From NCBI GenBank assembly GCA_023392075.1, contig JAEVZU010000179.1, positions 3,191 to 67,190 of the forward strand: a stretch of 64,000 nucleotides of DNA, written 5' to 3'. This stretch comes from Bacillota bacterium (lineage in GTDB: Bacteria > Bacillota > Clostridia > Acetivibrionales > DSM-1351). The translations under genes were made by a program, and so were the position numbers. Each line of letters begins with the position of its first letter. Position 1 is the stretch's first letter. The notes below the pieces were generated by a model. That model did not search any database, was not told the origin of the DNA, and saw only the letters and a program-made list of their open reading frames with translations. Below are positions 18,042-26,178 of the stretch, in pieces.

Positions 18042-18428
18042 TTAATTAGCACTGTAATCGTTTACTCCTCTGTTTTTGCATTTATCGCAGATATATATCA
18101 GATTTAATTCATACCCTAAAATTTTGATGCCGGTCTGCTTTTCCATATATTCTTTCAGATCAAAAACCGTTATATCGGAAAGCTCCCCGCAATTCCGGCA
18201 AATAAGATGTTCATGAGGCAGCAATGTCTTGTCATATCTGTCCGGTGCGTTAAGAATACTTATCTTCCTTATTTCCCCAGCCTCTGCCATAAGGCCTAAA
18301 TTCCGGTAAACAGTGCCTACCGCTATGGACGGCTGTAATTGTTTCGCTTTCAAAAAAATTTCTTCAGCCTTCATATGCCCATCCGACGATTTAATAATAT
18401 CTAAAATCAATTTTCTATGATTTTTCAA
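18042..18428 (-). CDS. perR: Fur family regulator, PerR-like
   Basis: A 128-residue Fur-family repressor. The winged-helix part includes AVGTVYRNLGLMAEAG. The metal region has RYDKTLLPHEHLICRNCG, with PHEH supplying histidine ligands. Two CxxC pairs (CRNCG and CDKCK) form the structural zinc site. The context next to rubrerythrin favours a peroxide sensor (PerR) over iron Fur. The start is a TTG at 18428, since GAGGGTGG is directly upstream and no in-frame ATG is nearby. An 11-bp inverted repeat in its own promoter (18442-18470) implies autoregulation. The exact sensed signal is inference. Confidence 0.85.
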   Translation of the reverse strand: MKNHRKLILDIIKSSDGHMKAEEIFLKAKQLQPSIAVGTVYRNLGLMAEAGEIRKISILNAPDRYDKTLLPHEHLICRNCGELSDITVFDLKEYMEKQTGIKILGYELNLIYICDKCKNRGVNDYSAN

Positions 18429-18441
18429 ATTACCACCCTCT

Positions 18442-18470
18442 TTATTAAGAATAGGAATTATTCTTAATAA
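18442..18470. promoter_or_regulatory. Fur/PerR-type operator
   Basis: TTATTAAGAAT (18442-18452) is the perfect complement of ATTCTTAATAA (18460-18470) around a seven-base centre. The AT-rich 29-bp palindrome just upstream of the regulator start fits a Per/Fur box. Confidence 0.7.
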
Positions 18471-18529
18471 AGAATATAATAAATTGCTGATATTGTCAAT
18501 ACTAATTTAATAATTTTTTATGCAAAGAA

Positions 18530-19114
18530 CTAAAATTTACCCGGCTTTATTTTACCGACATTCCGAACAAGCTTTTCAACTGTAAAAGGTCTGCCGTGTG
18601 CCGGAAATATGAGGCGTACCTTACGTGATATCAACTGTTCCCAGCTTCTGTAATATTCATGAATATCCGAAATGAATATTACACAATACCTCGTACCGGC
18701 AAATCTTAAAAAATTGGCTGCAGCATCCCCCACTATACAGTCACCGTCTTCAAAAACTATTGAAATTGAATCAATTGTATGTCCCGGTGTCTCGATAATT
18801 CTCCCAGGCAAATCAATCCCCATATCTCCCAGCCGTGTTTCTCCCACAATTTTAATGTCGTTATCTCTTACTGTATACGGTGTAAATTTAAGATTATCAT
18901 CTTTATTGACAGGCTTTTTCAATACCAGTGACAGGTATAGCTGTTTTAATCCGATCAAAAATTCTATCCGTTTATTAATTAAACCTCCGCCATGTGTCCG
19001 GTCATTCTCACCTTTTAACAGAAGGCTTTCAGCCTGGTGGGACATAATTACGCGAATACTGCTGTTTAACTCCAGAATCTTATGTAAAAGACCGCAATGG
19101 TCGTCGTATAACTC
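18530..19114 (-). pseudogene. 5'-truncated metallo-beta-lactamase-fold hydrolase
   Basis: The frame can be read back without stops to codon GAG at 19114, just behind an in-frame TAA. It begins ELYDDHCGLL, which is the second half of the HxHxDH zinc motif of MBL-fold hydrolases. ETPGHTIDS (second His), IVGDAAANF (bridging Asp) and FPAHGRPF (third His) follow in the right order. The first ~60-70 residues, including HxH, are missing and are replaced directly by the terminator of the upstream protease gene. The ATG at 19045 is internal and has no ribosome binding site. It is most simply a deletion-truncated, inactive gene. Confidence 0.75.
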
Positions 19115-19123
19115 TTAGGCAGC

Positions 19124-19153
19124 AAAAAGCCCGTCTTTTCAAACGGGCTTTTG
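19124..19153 (-). terminator. terminator of the subtilisin gene
   Basis: On the minus strand AAAAGCCCGT pairs with ACGGGCTTTT around an eight-base loop and runs into the T-rich 3' side. It abuts the broken end of the MBL pseudogene. Confidence 0.85.
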
Positions 19154-19183
19154 CATGCAGCGAGCATATGGAAAAAGGAAATG

Positions 19184-20881
19184 TTACTGGTTGGTTGTCT
19201 GAGTGATGCTCGAGGCACCCGAGCTTAAATCAATAGAGTACGAACCGCTTCCTCTATAGGAAAGTACCTTGATCTTATATGTTCCTGCAGCAGTCGGAGT
19301 ATAACCGATAGTTTCCTGCCTGGTTGCGCTTTCAGAACCTGCTACCTGAGTACCGCTCGGATTGTACAGGTATATATCGAAATCCTGTGAAGATGTCCAG
19401 TTGGGATGTATTAATGTAATAGCTATCGGATAATTTGTGTCTGGTATGGTAATTGTAAATTCATCATATTTATTTGTACCTGCCAGAGAATCAGTTTTAT
19501 ACAGGTGGGTTGGAATATCTATTCCGGTACCTGAAAAGCCTCCTGCAGCTTTAACTGCCTCATAACTGTCCAGCCTGCCAAAACCGTAATCCAAATCCTG
19601 CCCTGCCGCTCCCCAATCCTGTGCTGTTCCTGTTATATAGCTCACAACCTGTGCAGGTGTCAAATCCGGGTTGGCATCCAGAATCAACGCGGCCGTACCC
19701 GAGGTGAAAGGTGTCGCCATGCTTGTCCCGCTGTATGCCACATACTGATTTGTTGAATTGGCCCTTGCCGAAGTGATATTGTAACCAGGAGCACTTATAT
19801 CGGGTTTCAGTCTGCCGTCCGCGGTAAGACCTCTGCTGGAGAAATCCGCCAGGAAAAACCCTTTCTCTCCTACATCTCCAAATGCTGCTACCGTTAACGC
19901 TTTAGCTGCCGCTCCGGGAGAACCGATCGTCGCCTTTCGGGGGCCGGAATTTCCAGCTGCAACTACAGGTACGATTCCAGCGTTGAAGGCGTTGTTAATT
20001 GCCAGAGATGTGGAATCGGAGCCATCGGAACTTCCGGATGTTCCAAGACTCAAACTTATAATCCTGATGTTATATGCAGCTTTATTGGCTACAGCCCAAT
20101 CAATGGCTGCCGTGACATTGCTCATGGTTCCCTCTCCATTTGCATCAAGAACCTTCAGGCCGATAAGAGCCGCCCCCGGTGCTACTCCCTTGTAATTTGC
20201 ATTACCTTCACCGGTACCCGCAACTGTTGCTGCAACATGGGTTCCGTGGCCGTTGTCATCATAGGGTGTTGTTCTGTTTCCCACCCAGTCCTTCCACGCA
20301 ATCACTTTACCGCCATCCAGGTCTACATGGCTTGCATCGATACCGGTATCAATGACTGCAACTACAATGTCATTTTTTGTATATGTAACAGGGGCACTGT
20401 CATGGTCGCCTTCAATACCCGGAAAGTCTGTTCTTGCCTTACTTACGCCAAACCAGTTGGAAGCCGTATTTATTGTAGCGTGTACCGTTTCATCATATTC
20501 CACCTGCTTAACCAGGTCTGACTTTTCCAATTTACCGATTTGCTCTTTGGTCAGGCTTAATGCAGCACCGGGTATAATCTCAAATTTGTGTTTGATTTCC
20601 GGATTTCCAAGCAGCTTTTCTATAGATGCAAATTCATCGTCTGTGAGTTTTTTATTGAATACGACTGTAACAGGAACTTCATCCCCGTCTTTTACCTCGG
20701 AAATTTTCTCCTCAAGGTTTACGAATAGTTTGCTGTCTGGACTCTTTGTAATCTCATAGGTTGCTTTCTCAACCTGTACAACCTCTTTAGAAGGTTTTGC
20801 AAATACTAATGATTGTGTCCCTATTAATAAAATTGTAAGTGTAAAAACAATAAACGATTTTAAAATTCTATTTCTTTTCAT
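19184..20881 (-). CDS. secreted subtilisin-like serine protease (S8)
   Basis: A 565-residue extracellular protease. A Sec signal peptide covers about 1-28 (FIVFTLTILLIGTQSLVFA). An I9-type propeptide/inhibitor domain spans about 50-130. The S8 catalytic domain spans about 150-445, with Asp in VAVIDTGIDASH, His in NGHGTHVAATVAG, the oxyanion Asn in VVAAGNSGP and Ser in SGTSMATPFTSG. The C-terminal ~110 residues form a pre-peptidase (PPC) beta-sandwich domain (FDIYLYNPSGTQ). It has no cell-wall anchor, so it is probably released. The ribosome binding site is AGAGGAG. A 9-bp inverted repeat lies ~50 bases upstream and may be an operator. Confidence 0.93.
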   Translation of the reverse strand: MKRNRILKSFIVFTLTILLIGTQSLVFAKPSKEVVQVEKATYEITKSPDSKLFVNLEEKISEVKDGDEVPVTVVFNKKLTDDEFASIEKLLGNPEIKHKFEIIPGAALSLTKEQIGKLEKSDLVKQVEYDETVHATINTASNWFGVSKARTDFPGIEGDHDSAPVTYTKNDIVVAVIDTGIDASHVDLDGGKVIAWKDWVGNRTTPYDDNGHGTHVAATVAGTGEGNANYKGVAPGAALIGLKVLDANGEGTMSNVTAAIDWAVANKAAYNIRIISLSLGTSGSSDGSDSTSLAINNAFNAGIVPVVAAGNSGPRKATIGSPGAAAKALTVAAFGDVGEKGFFLADFSSRGLTADGRLKPDISAPGYNITSARANSTNQYVAYSGTSMATPFTSGTAALILDANPDLTPAQVVSYITGTAQDWGAAGQDLDYGFGRLDSYEAVKAAGGFSGTGIDIPTHLYKTDSLAGTNKYDEFTITIPDTNYPIAITLIHPNWTSSQDFDIYLYNPSGTQVAGSESATRQETIGYTPTAAGTYKIKVLSYRGSGSYSIDLSSGASSITQTTNQ

Positions 20882-20930
20882 AGATATTATCTCCTCTCGA
20901 CTCTTATGTTTAGTTTTTTAAGTAATTTGA

Positions 20931-20959
20931 CAAACTGTGAAATTTAAAACCACAGTTTG
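20931..20959. promoter_or_regulatory. inverted repeat upstream of subtilisin gene
   Basis: CAAACTGTG (20931-20939) and CACAGTTTG (20951-20959) form a perfect 9-bp inverted repeat with an 11-base centre, about 50 bases upstream of the protease start. It has no T-run. It could be an operator. Confidence 0.45.
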
Positions 20960-21518
20960 GAAACGTTTGGAGACCTGATTTTATTCATAATTTCACCTGC
21001 CCTTTTTTATCATCATGCCAAAAGGCATGCTGTTAATAATGCAATAATCCAATACATACTTGCATTTCTTGCATCATACATAAAAAACAGGATGGTGTTT
21101 AACCGAAATTCACTAGTGACGAATAAGCTTATTCAGACCTATCAGACTGGCTCCAACAGATCTTTACTTTGAAAACTCTACACTGCATTGTGTAAAGGGT
21201 AGCCGTACTCAATTGAGTTTGACTAATAGATAAATGAATGTGCATGCTTCATAATTCATTTTTAATAATATAACATTTCTGTAAATATATGTCAATAGTA
21301 AATTGTAAATTTATGGGTATTATTGGCTGCTATTAAATAATTTATCGCGTTATGACGGTTTGTTGATCAATTTTACGGTAAAAATGAGTTAATTTAGTAT
21401 TATAAGTATCATACAAAAATAAAAAAACGGCTTGAGATTTCTCATCCCAAACCTTTGATTTTAACCAATTTATTTTTGTGTCTGACCGTACAATATATGT
21501 TTTAAATCTTACAGTCTG

Positions 21519-21605
21519 CTAGAAAGCCTGTTGATACACCTCAATCACTTGCTCCAGAGAAGGTATAATCCTGTTGCCGGGCATACAGGTATCTTTCAGT
21601 GCCAG
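21519..21605 (-). pseudogene. C-terminal gene fragment, possibly iron-dependent alcohol dehydrogenase
   Basis: On the minus strand a 28-codon frame, closed at both ends by stops, reads LALKDTCMPGNRIIPSLEQV and on to a stop (…YQQAF). The pattern of a CxPGNR-type motif followed by an amphipathic helix and the terminus resembles the ends of iron-containing alcohol dehydrogenases. The identification is weak. It has no start and nothing upstream, so it is a remnant. Confidence 0.3.
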
Positions 21606-21607
21606 CT

Positions 21608-21648
21608 AAACTTTATTTAAAAATTTAGCACTATTTTAAATAAAGTTT
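21608..21648. repeat. perfect 15-bp AT-rich inverted repeat
   Basis: AAACTTTATTTAAAA (21608-21622) and TTTTAAATAAAGTTT (21634-21648), with an 11-base centre. It lies in the decayed region between two gene remnants, with no adjacent intact gene. It may be a relic of a mobile element end or of an operator. Confidence 0.5.
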
Positions 21649-21729
21649 AAATAAACATTCATTAACATTAAATAAATCATTTATAATAACGATGAACAAT
21701 TAGTATTTGGCAAAAGCCATTATAAACCA

Positions 21730-21912
21730 ATAAGCATAATCGATTTGGTCTATGGTGCTGGTCACGGTTGTGAAAACCTTATCTGATATAGAAAATTAAT
21801 TATATTGGGAATAGACAGTTGCAAAGAAGCCATAGAATTATACGATTACGTGGTATCACGCGGAGTGCTTGAGCATATCCCGGATGGTTTAAAATTAGGA
21901 ATTAATAAATAA
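21730..21912 (+). pseudogene. decayed class I SAM-dependent methyltransferase
   Basis: One frame reads IIDLVYGAGHGCENLI, stop, then LGIDSCKEAIELYDYVV, GVLEHIPDG and a final stop. These are degraded forms of methyltransferase motif I (DLGCGxGENLIYL), motif II (IGIDxSKEAIE) and motif IV/post-I (GVLEHIPD). The internal stop, damaged glycine-rich loop and collapsed spacing show it is dead. Confidence 0.6.
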
Positions 21913-22002
21913 TAATGAGTCACATCCTGATAAATAAAGCGTGACATTTTTTAAACAATTTAATATAATGTTTGAAAAATAGAAATCGGGGAGGATTAAA
22001 AC

Positions 22003-22524
22003 ATGCTATCAGAGATTTTAAAATCCAGAAGAAGCATTAGAAAGTTTCAAAACAGGGAAATTGAAAAGGAGAAAATAGATATAATCCTTAAAAGTGCTCT
22101 GCTTTCCCCATCATCACGAGCCATAAGGCCTTGGGAGTTTATTGCCGTCACCGATTCGGATTTGCTTCACCAACTCTCCCTGTGCAGAGAGCCCGGTCCA
22201 AAGTTTTTGGCAGGTGCTCCTCTGGCAATTGTCGTAATAGCGGATAAGGATTCAAGTGATGTATGGATTGAGGATAGTTCCATAGCATCAACTATCATTC
22301 AATTGACCGTACAGGATTTAGGTCTGGGGTCATGTTGGATTCAGGTAAGAGAAAGATTTCATACGGAGCAGGAAAGAGCCGAGGAATATATTCAAAAAGT
22401 GCTGGGGATACCTGAGCAGTATAGTGTTGAATGCATTATTGCCATTGGCTATCCTGCGGAGGAAAAAAAGCCCTATGAAGAAGAGAACCTGCTATATCAA
22501 AAGCTCCATTTTAATAAATTTTAA
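22003..22524 (+). CDS. nitroreductase family protein
   Basis: A 173-residue FMN-dependent nitroreductase-fold enzyme. The RRSIRKFQNREI motif near the N-terminus binds the FMN phosphate. LLSPSSRAIRPWEFIAV is the dimer and cofactor segment, and IAIGYPAEEKKP the usual C-terminal motif. The short size fits the small clostridial subgroup acting on nitro or quinone-like compounds with NAD(P)H. The substrate is unknown. It starts at ATG with GGGGAGG upstream. It stands alone, convergent with an SDR gene. Confidence 0.88.
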   Translation: MLSEILKSRRSIRKFQNREIEKEKIDIILKSALLSPSSRAIRPWEFIAVTDSDLLHQLSLCREPGPKFLAGAPLAIVVIADKDSSDVWIEDSSIASTIIQLTVQDLGLGSCWIQVRERFHTEQERAEEYIQKVLGIPEQYSVECIIAIGYPAEEKKPYEEENLLYQKLHFNKF

Positions 22525-22587
22525 ATGAAATATCTCATGAGCATCCTCTATTTACACAACCCACCTAAATCATTAAAATTTATCAGG

Positions 22588-23484
22588 TCAAAATTCAAAA
22601 TAGTGCTGCAGACTGATATCCTGGATAAGTCCAGGTCCTGTCGGCTGCCACGCCAGTTGATCTCTTGTACGCTGACTCGAAGCCGGTATATCCATCGCCG
22701 CAAAATGAGCAAACCACCCAAAATGGCCGGCAGCCTCCTCTGGAGTTATGCTGACAACCGGTATGTTTAGCCTGAGGCCAATTGCATCGGCAATTTCCCT
22801 GAAAGGAATTCCTTCTTCGGCAACTGCATGGTACCGGCCGCCTGCTGCACTCTTCTCAAGTACAAGCCTGTATAGCCGGGCTACATCCAGCCGATGCACT
22901 GCAGTCCAGCAATTATTACATTCAGCTATATAAGCTGAAACGCCCTTTTCTTTTGCTATCCTTATCAATGTTGGAATAAAATTATGATCACCTTTGCCAT
23001 GAACTGTCGGAGCCAGACGCACCACTGATACCCGCGCTCCACTCTTCCCGGCTAAATCAGCAGCCTCTTCAGATGCTGCACGAAAATGCGCCGTTGGTCC
23101 TAAAACGGGTACAGTCTCTTCAGTCGCAAGATGCCCCTGGGGAAGGATACCGATTGCAGAAGTGATAATCAAAGGGCGGTCTGAACCGGCAAGTTCAGAG
23201 CCGAGCGCTTCTATGACACGACGGTCTATTTCGCAGTTGTTCTTAAAATTTGAAAAATCGTGGTTAAAAGCGGTGTGGATTACACCGTCCGCAATAGCCG
23301 CTCCATTGCGCAGGCTTTCGAGATCTTCAAGATTACCTCGATGGATTTGCGCTCCAGCGGTAATGAGAGACTTTGCTGCCGTTTCTGAACGTGCAAGCCC
23401 AATCACTTCATGTCCGGTACTTATTAATTCCTTTACAACGGCTGAACCAACAAATCCTGAAGCACCAGTTACAAATATACGCAT
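22588..23484 (-). CDS. NAD(P)-dependent epimerase/dehydratase-like SDR
   Basis: A 298-residue extended or atypical SDR. The N-terminal Rossmann motif is GASGFVGSAVV (GxxGxxG). HRGNLEDLESL is the adenine-contact Asp region, and GVIHTAFNHD replaces the usual dimer and catalytic stretch. No clear YxxxK is seen, so it belongs to the atypical NmrA/epimerase-like group, often annotated as NAD-dependent epimerase. It is cytosolic. The ribosome binding site is AGAGGG. It is followed in the same direction by no gene and preceded (at 23622-24374) by a classical SDR, with which it may be co-expressed. Confidence 0.83.
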   Translation of the reverse strand: MRIFVTGASGFVGSAVVKELISTGHEVIGLARSETAAKSLITAGAQIHRGNLEDLESLRNGAAIADGVIHTAFNHDFSNFKNNCEIDRRVIEALGSELAGSDRPLIITSAIGILPQGHLATEETVPVLGPTAHFRAASEEAADLAGKSGARVSVVRLAPTVHGKGDHNFIPTLIRIAKEKGVSAYIAECNNCWTAVHRLDVARLYRLVLEKSAAGGRYHAVAEEGIPFREIADAIGLRLNIPVVSITPEEAAGHFGWFAHFAAMDIPASSQRTRDQLAWQPTGPGLIQDISLQHYFEF

Positions 23485-23621
23485 AATAATCCCTCTTTTC
23501 TTTGACTACTTTAAAATCCCTTGTTTTTTCTGACAAACTGTAGATAATGCAAAATATTAAGTATTGACCGCTGCAATTGCCCAATGAATGTTGACAGAGT
23601 CCCCGGTTGCTTAACTATTCA

Positions 23622-24374
23622 TTATCTGTTATGGCTCAAAAACCTTTTCTCGTACTCATCATTTCTTTCAGCCCAACGGTCTTTTATGACACGCTCTACA
23701 AGAATCTCTCCCTGTAACGCTGCCTGCCCGCTGAGTATTTGAGTCACTTCAGAAATAAAATCAGTCAATGGCATTGCATATGGGTCTGTTGCCTGGTTCG
23801 GGCCGGTAAGCTCTGTTTGAACATACGGCGGAGCAAGTTCAAGTACCTTTACTTTTGTTTCCCTGAGTTGGAAGCGAAGCGATTGCAGCCAGGAATGTAG
23901 AAAAGCTTTGCTGGCACAGTATGTGGGATAGGCAGCAAACGGTACAAATGCCAATGCGGAAGTTGTAGTTATAATGGTCGATTCCGCCTGTTGTTTGAGG
24001 ATTGGGAGCAATGCAGTTGTAAGTTGAATCACACTGAAAATATTAGTCTCAATAATTGAACGTGTAATCGGGAGATCAACCCTATCCGATGTAAGGTCTT
24101 CTCGTCTTGAGATTCCGGCATTGTTAAATAGGATGTTAAGATCAGGATACTGCTCGCGTATATTTTTCGCAAAAATATCCACTGCGTCGGGATCACTTAA
24201 ATCCAGTTGTATCCCCTTCAAACCCGAATTAGCAGCTGCTATCTCATCAAGCAGTTCCTGACGGCGGCCCGCTATAATAACCTTATTTCCCTGCTGATGA
24301 AAAAATTCGGCTAGCGCACGGCCAATACCACTGGTACCGCCGGTAATCAGAATGGTGTTTTTGGTTATATTCAT
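23622..24374 (-). CDS. short-chain dehydrogenase (DltE-like)
   Basis: A 250-residue classical SDR. It has the cofactor motif TGGTSGIGRALAEFF, the NNAG motif (LFNNAGISR), the catalytic Ser in the ITTTSALAF region, and the catalytic Tyr/Lys in YCASKAFLHSW. The sequence resembles DltE-type oxidoreductases of Firmicutes. Here no dlt genes are near, so the substrate is unknown. The start has AAGGAGG eight bases upstream. Promoter elements probably lie in the 24375-24570 gap. Confidence 0.87.
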   Translation of the reverse strand: MNITKNTILITGGTSGIGRALAEFFHQQGNKVIIAGRRQELLDEIAAANSGLKGIQLDLSDPDAVDIFAKNIREQYPDLNILFNNAGISRREDLTSDRVDLPITRSIIETNIFSVIQLTTALLPILKQQAESTIITTTSALAFVPFAAYPTYCASKAFLHSWLQSLRFQLRETKVKVLELAPPYVQTELTGPNQATDPYAMPLTDFISEVTQILSGQAALQGEILVERVIKDRWAERNDEYEKRFLSHNR

Positions 24375-24563
24375 TAATTTTTCCTCCTTGAGTTATCTTA
24401 TGATTGTATTATCCTGCCAGTAATGTTAGTGATTTTGAATTTAACTAACAATTTATAGATATAGATTACTATGAGTACCATAACAAATTTATCATAGCTG
24501 ATTTTCAGACACATGAATTATACAATCAAAATATAGCACAATCTTATCATATAGAATTAAAGA

Positions 24564-24593
24564 TGAAAAAAACCACCGACACGGCCGGAGGTT
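24564..24593 (-). terminator. terminator of AraC gene
   Basis: On the minus strand AACCTCCG pairs with CGGTGGTT (one mismatch) and is followed by T7. It lies 50 bases beyond the AraC stop codon. Confidence 0.75.
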
Positions 24594-24642
24594 ATAACAA
24601 AAAAACAATCTGGCAGTTTTCACTATCTGAAGACTCAATTTT

Positions 24643-25539
24643 CTATCTGCCTGCTGCTCTGATATATTTTTTTCTGAACTCGCTGGGAGTAACGCTAAGA
24701 CATTTCTTAAAGAAACGGCTAAAATAGTTGCCGTCATTAAAACCTGTATCCATTGCAATTTCCATAATTGTTTTGTCGGTTTTCAGCAAGAGCTGAGCAG
24801 CTTTCCGGACACGCATCTGATTCAAAAAATCCATTGGTGAAAAGCCTGATACTGCTTTAAAAACTCTCGAAAAATGGATAGTGCTCAAATGTGTAACTTC
24901 CGAAAGTTCTTCCAGTGTTATTTTCTCAGCCATATTGGTTTCCATATAGGTAATTGCCGGCTTGATTTGATTTAATCTCCTATACTGCATTTCCAATTCT
25001 GATTGATTTTGTACTGTTTTTGTATATCTGCGCAAAAGTGTGGTCAAAATCTGAAAGCTTAACCCCCTGATTGCAAGTTCATATCCCTCTTCCTTTTTCT
25101 CGAACTCACTAATAATATTATTCATGTTTCCAAGAAGAATATCATCATTTGAAATCTTGTTTTCAAAAACTACATAATTTTTCAAAAGGAGTTCCGTATA
25201 CATTGATTGCTGTAAATCAGGCTGGTTCCCCAACAGCAGCAAAATATCAATTTTCAATAAAAAATACTCCAAAATTGATTCCAGATTTTCACCGGAATGC
25301 ATTTCATTGGGGTTCACAATCGCTATTGTATCCTGCCCGGCTATGATTTTTTGTTTTCCGCACTGCAGTGCAAGTTTCCCTTTCTTAATGTACATCAATA
25401 CCAGTTGTTCATGCCAGTGCGGCGGAAAGATGCTCCCATCTTCCTGAACATAACAATGCTCCATATGGATAGAGACTAATTTCTCATTTTCGGCAATATA
25501 TCCATGCATATTCTCATCAATTTTTAAATTCTTCCCCAT
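24643..25539 (-). CDS. AraC family transcriptional regulator with cupin sensor
   Basis: A 298-residue regulator. An N-terminal cupin-like ligand domain (IFPPHWHEQLVLMYIKKGK, metal/sugar-site histidines HWHE) covers about 1-150. A C-terminal pair of HTH units follows (LEELSEVTHLSTIHFSRVFKA and IAMDTGFNDGNYFSRFFKK). The ribosome binding site is AGAGGAG. The neighbours are MarR and SDR genes; the regulated target is probably local but no operator was recognised. Its own terminator shows it is a separate unit from the downstream SDR genes. Confidence 0.88.
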   Translation of the reverse strand: MGKNLKIDENMHGYIAENEKLVSIHMEHCYVQEDGSIFPPHWHEQLVLMYIKKGKLALQCGKQKIIAGQDTIAIVNPNEMHSGENLESILEYFLLKIDILLLLGNQPDLQQSMYTELLLKNYVVFENKISNDDILLGNMNNIISEFEKKEEGYELAIRGLSFQILTTLLRRYTKTVQNQSELEMQYRRLNQIKPAITYMETNMAEKITLEELSEVTHLSTIHFSRVFKAVSGFSPMDFLNQMRVRKAAQLLLKTDKTIMEIAMDTGFNDGNYFSRFFKKCLSVTPSEFRKKYIRAAGR

Positions 25540-25609
25540 TCCCGGCTCCTCTATCGAAAATAGAACTTTAAGCGAAATTCCTCATAAAACTGTTAAAAAC
25601 GTGATTAAC

Positions 25610-26053
25610 CTATTCAAATTTACGAAGCTCGGACAAAATGGCAAGCAGTGTCTTGTATTGTTCCGTTCCTACAGCTTCCTGCAGCTTCAGCTGAGCCTCC
25701 TTCCAGAGAGGTTTTGCAGCGGCAAACTTCTCCTTTCCGGCAGTACTTACAGTTATACGTTTTTTACGCAAATCGCCGTTTTCTGTTTCTACATTCACAT
25801 ATCCCTTTTTACGCAGAATTTCAACATTGCGTGTGACAGTGGTCTGATCCATCAGGGCATAATCGGCAAGTTCATTCACGGAAATGCCATCTTCCTTTGA
25901 GAAAATGTTATTGAGAAGTGCAAACTGCGTGGATTTTAAGCCGGTTGTGTGAAATGCCTTATCATAATACTGCGTAATCACCCTGGTAGTCATTCGCAGG
26001 TTGCGGCAGGCACAGTCGGCGAGACGCGGATCGTTATCATTTAATTCGTGCAT
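25610..26053 (-). CDS. MarR family transcriptional regulator
   Basis: A 147-residue winged-helix repressor. The HTH region is SVNELADYALMDQTTVTRNV and the wing GDLRKKRITVSTAGKE. CACRNLR near the N-terminus gives cysteines (residues 14 and 16) that could sense oxidants or electrophiles. The ribosome binding site is GGAGGG. A motif TGCATATACATATAT sits about 40 bases before its start and recurs twice before the QueG-like gene, so this protein probably represses itself and the neighbouring iron-sulfur protein gene. Confidence 0.87.
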   Translation of the reverse strand: MHELNDNDPRLADCACRNLRMTTRVITQYYDKAFHTTGLKSTQFALLNNIFSKEDGISVNELADYALMDQTTVTRNVEILRKKGYVNVETENGDLRKKRITVSTAGKEKFAAAKPLWKEAQLKLQEAVGTEQYKTLLAILSELRKFE

Positions 26054-26090
26054 ATCTTATCCCTCCATTGTATATGAATACGTATAACAC

Positions 26091-26107
26091 ATGCATATAC
26101 ATATATG
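26091..26107. promoter_or_regulatory. putative MarR operator, copy 1
   Basis: TGCATATACATATATG. The first 13 bases recur upstream of the QueG-like gene at 27417 and 27477. Position just before the MarR start supports autoregulation. Confidence 0.5.
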
Positions 26108-26178
26108 AAAATAACACTTTGGAATGATCTTGTCAATAAATGGATGGCTTTGCTGAGATATATCCGGTTTTACTTTTT

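Larger units (their letters stand above)
20882..22002. other. gene-poor region with decayed genes and inverted repeats
   Basis: About 1.1 kb without an intact gene. It contains an inverted repeat next to the protease promoter (20931-20959), a gene tail on the minus strand (21519-21605), a perfect 15-bp AT-rich inverted repeat (21608-21648) and a methyltransferase pseudogene (21730-21912), each listed separately. The open frame at 20957-21172 has no ribosome binding site and no recognisable product. Confidence 0.6.

Noticed and set aside
20957..21172. 71-codon open frame with hydrophobic start
   Set aside because: No ribosome binding site and no recognisable motif; it begins inside an inverted repeat of the protease promoter.
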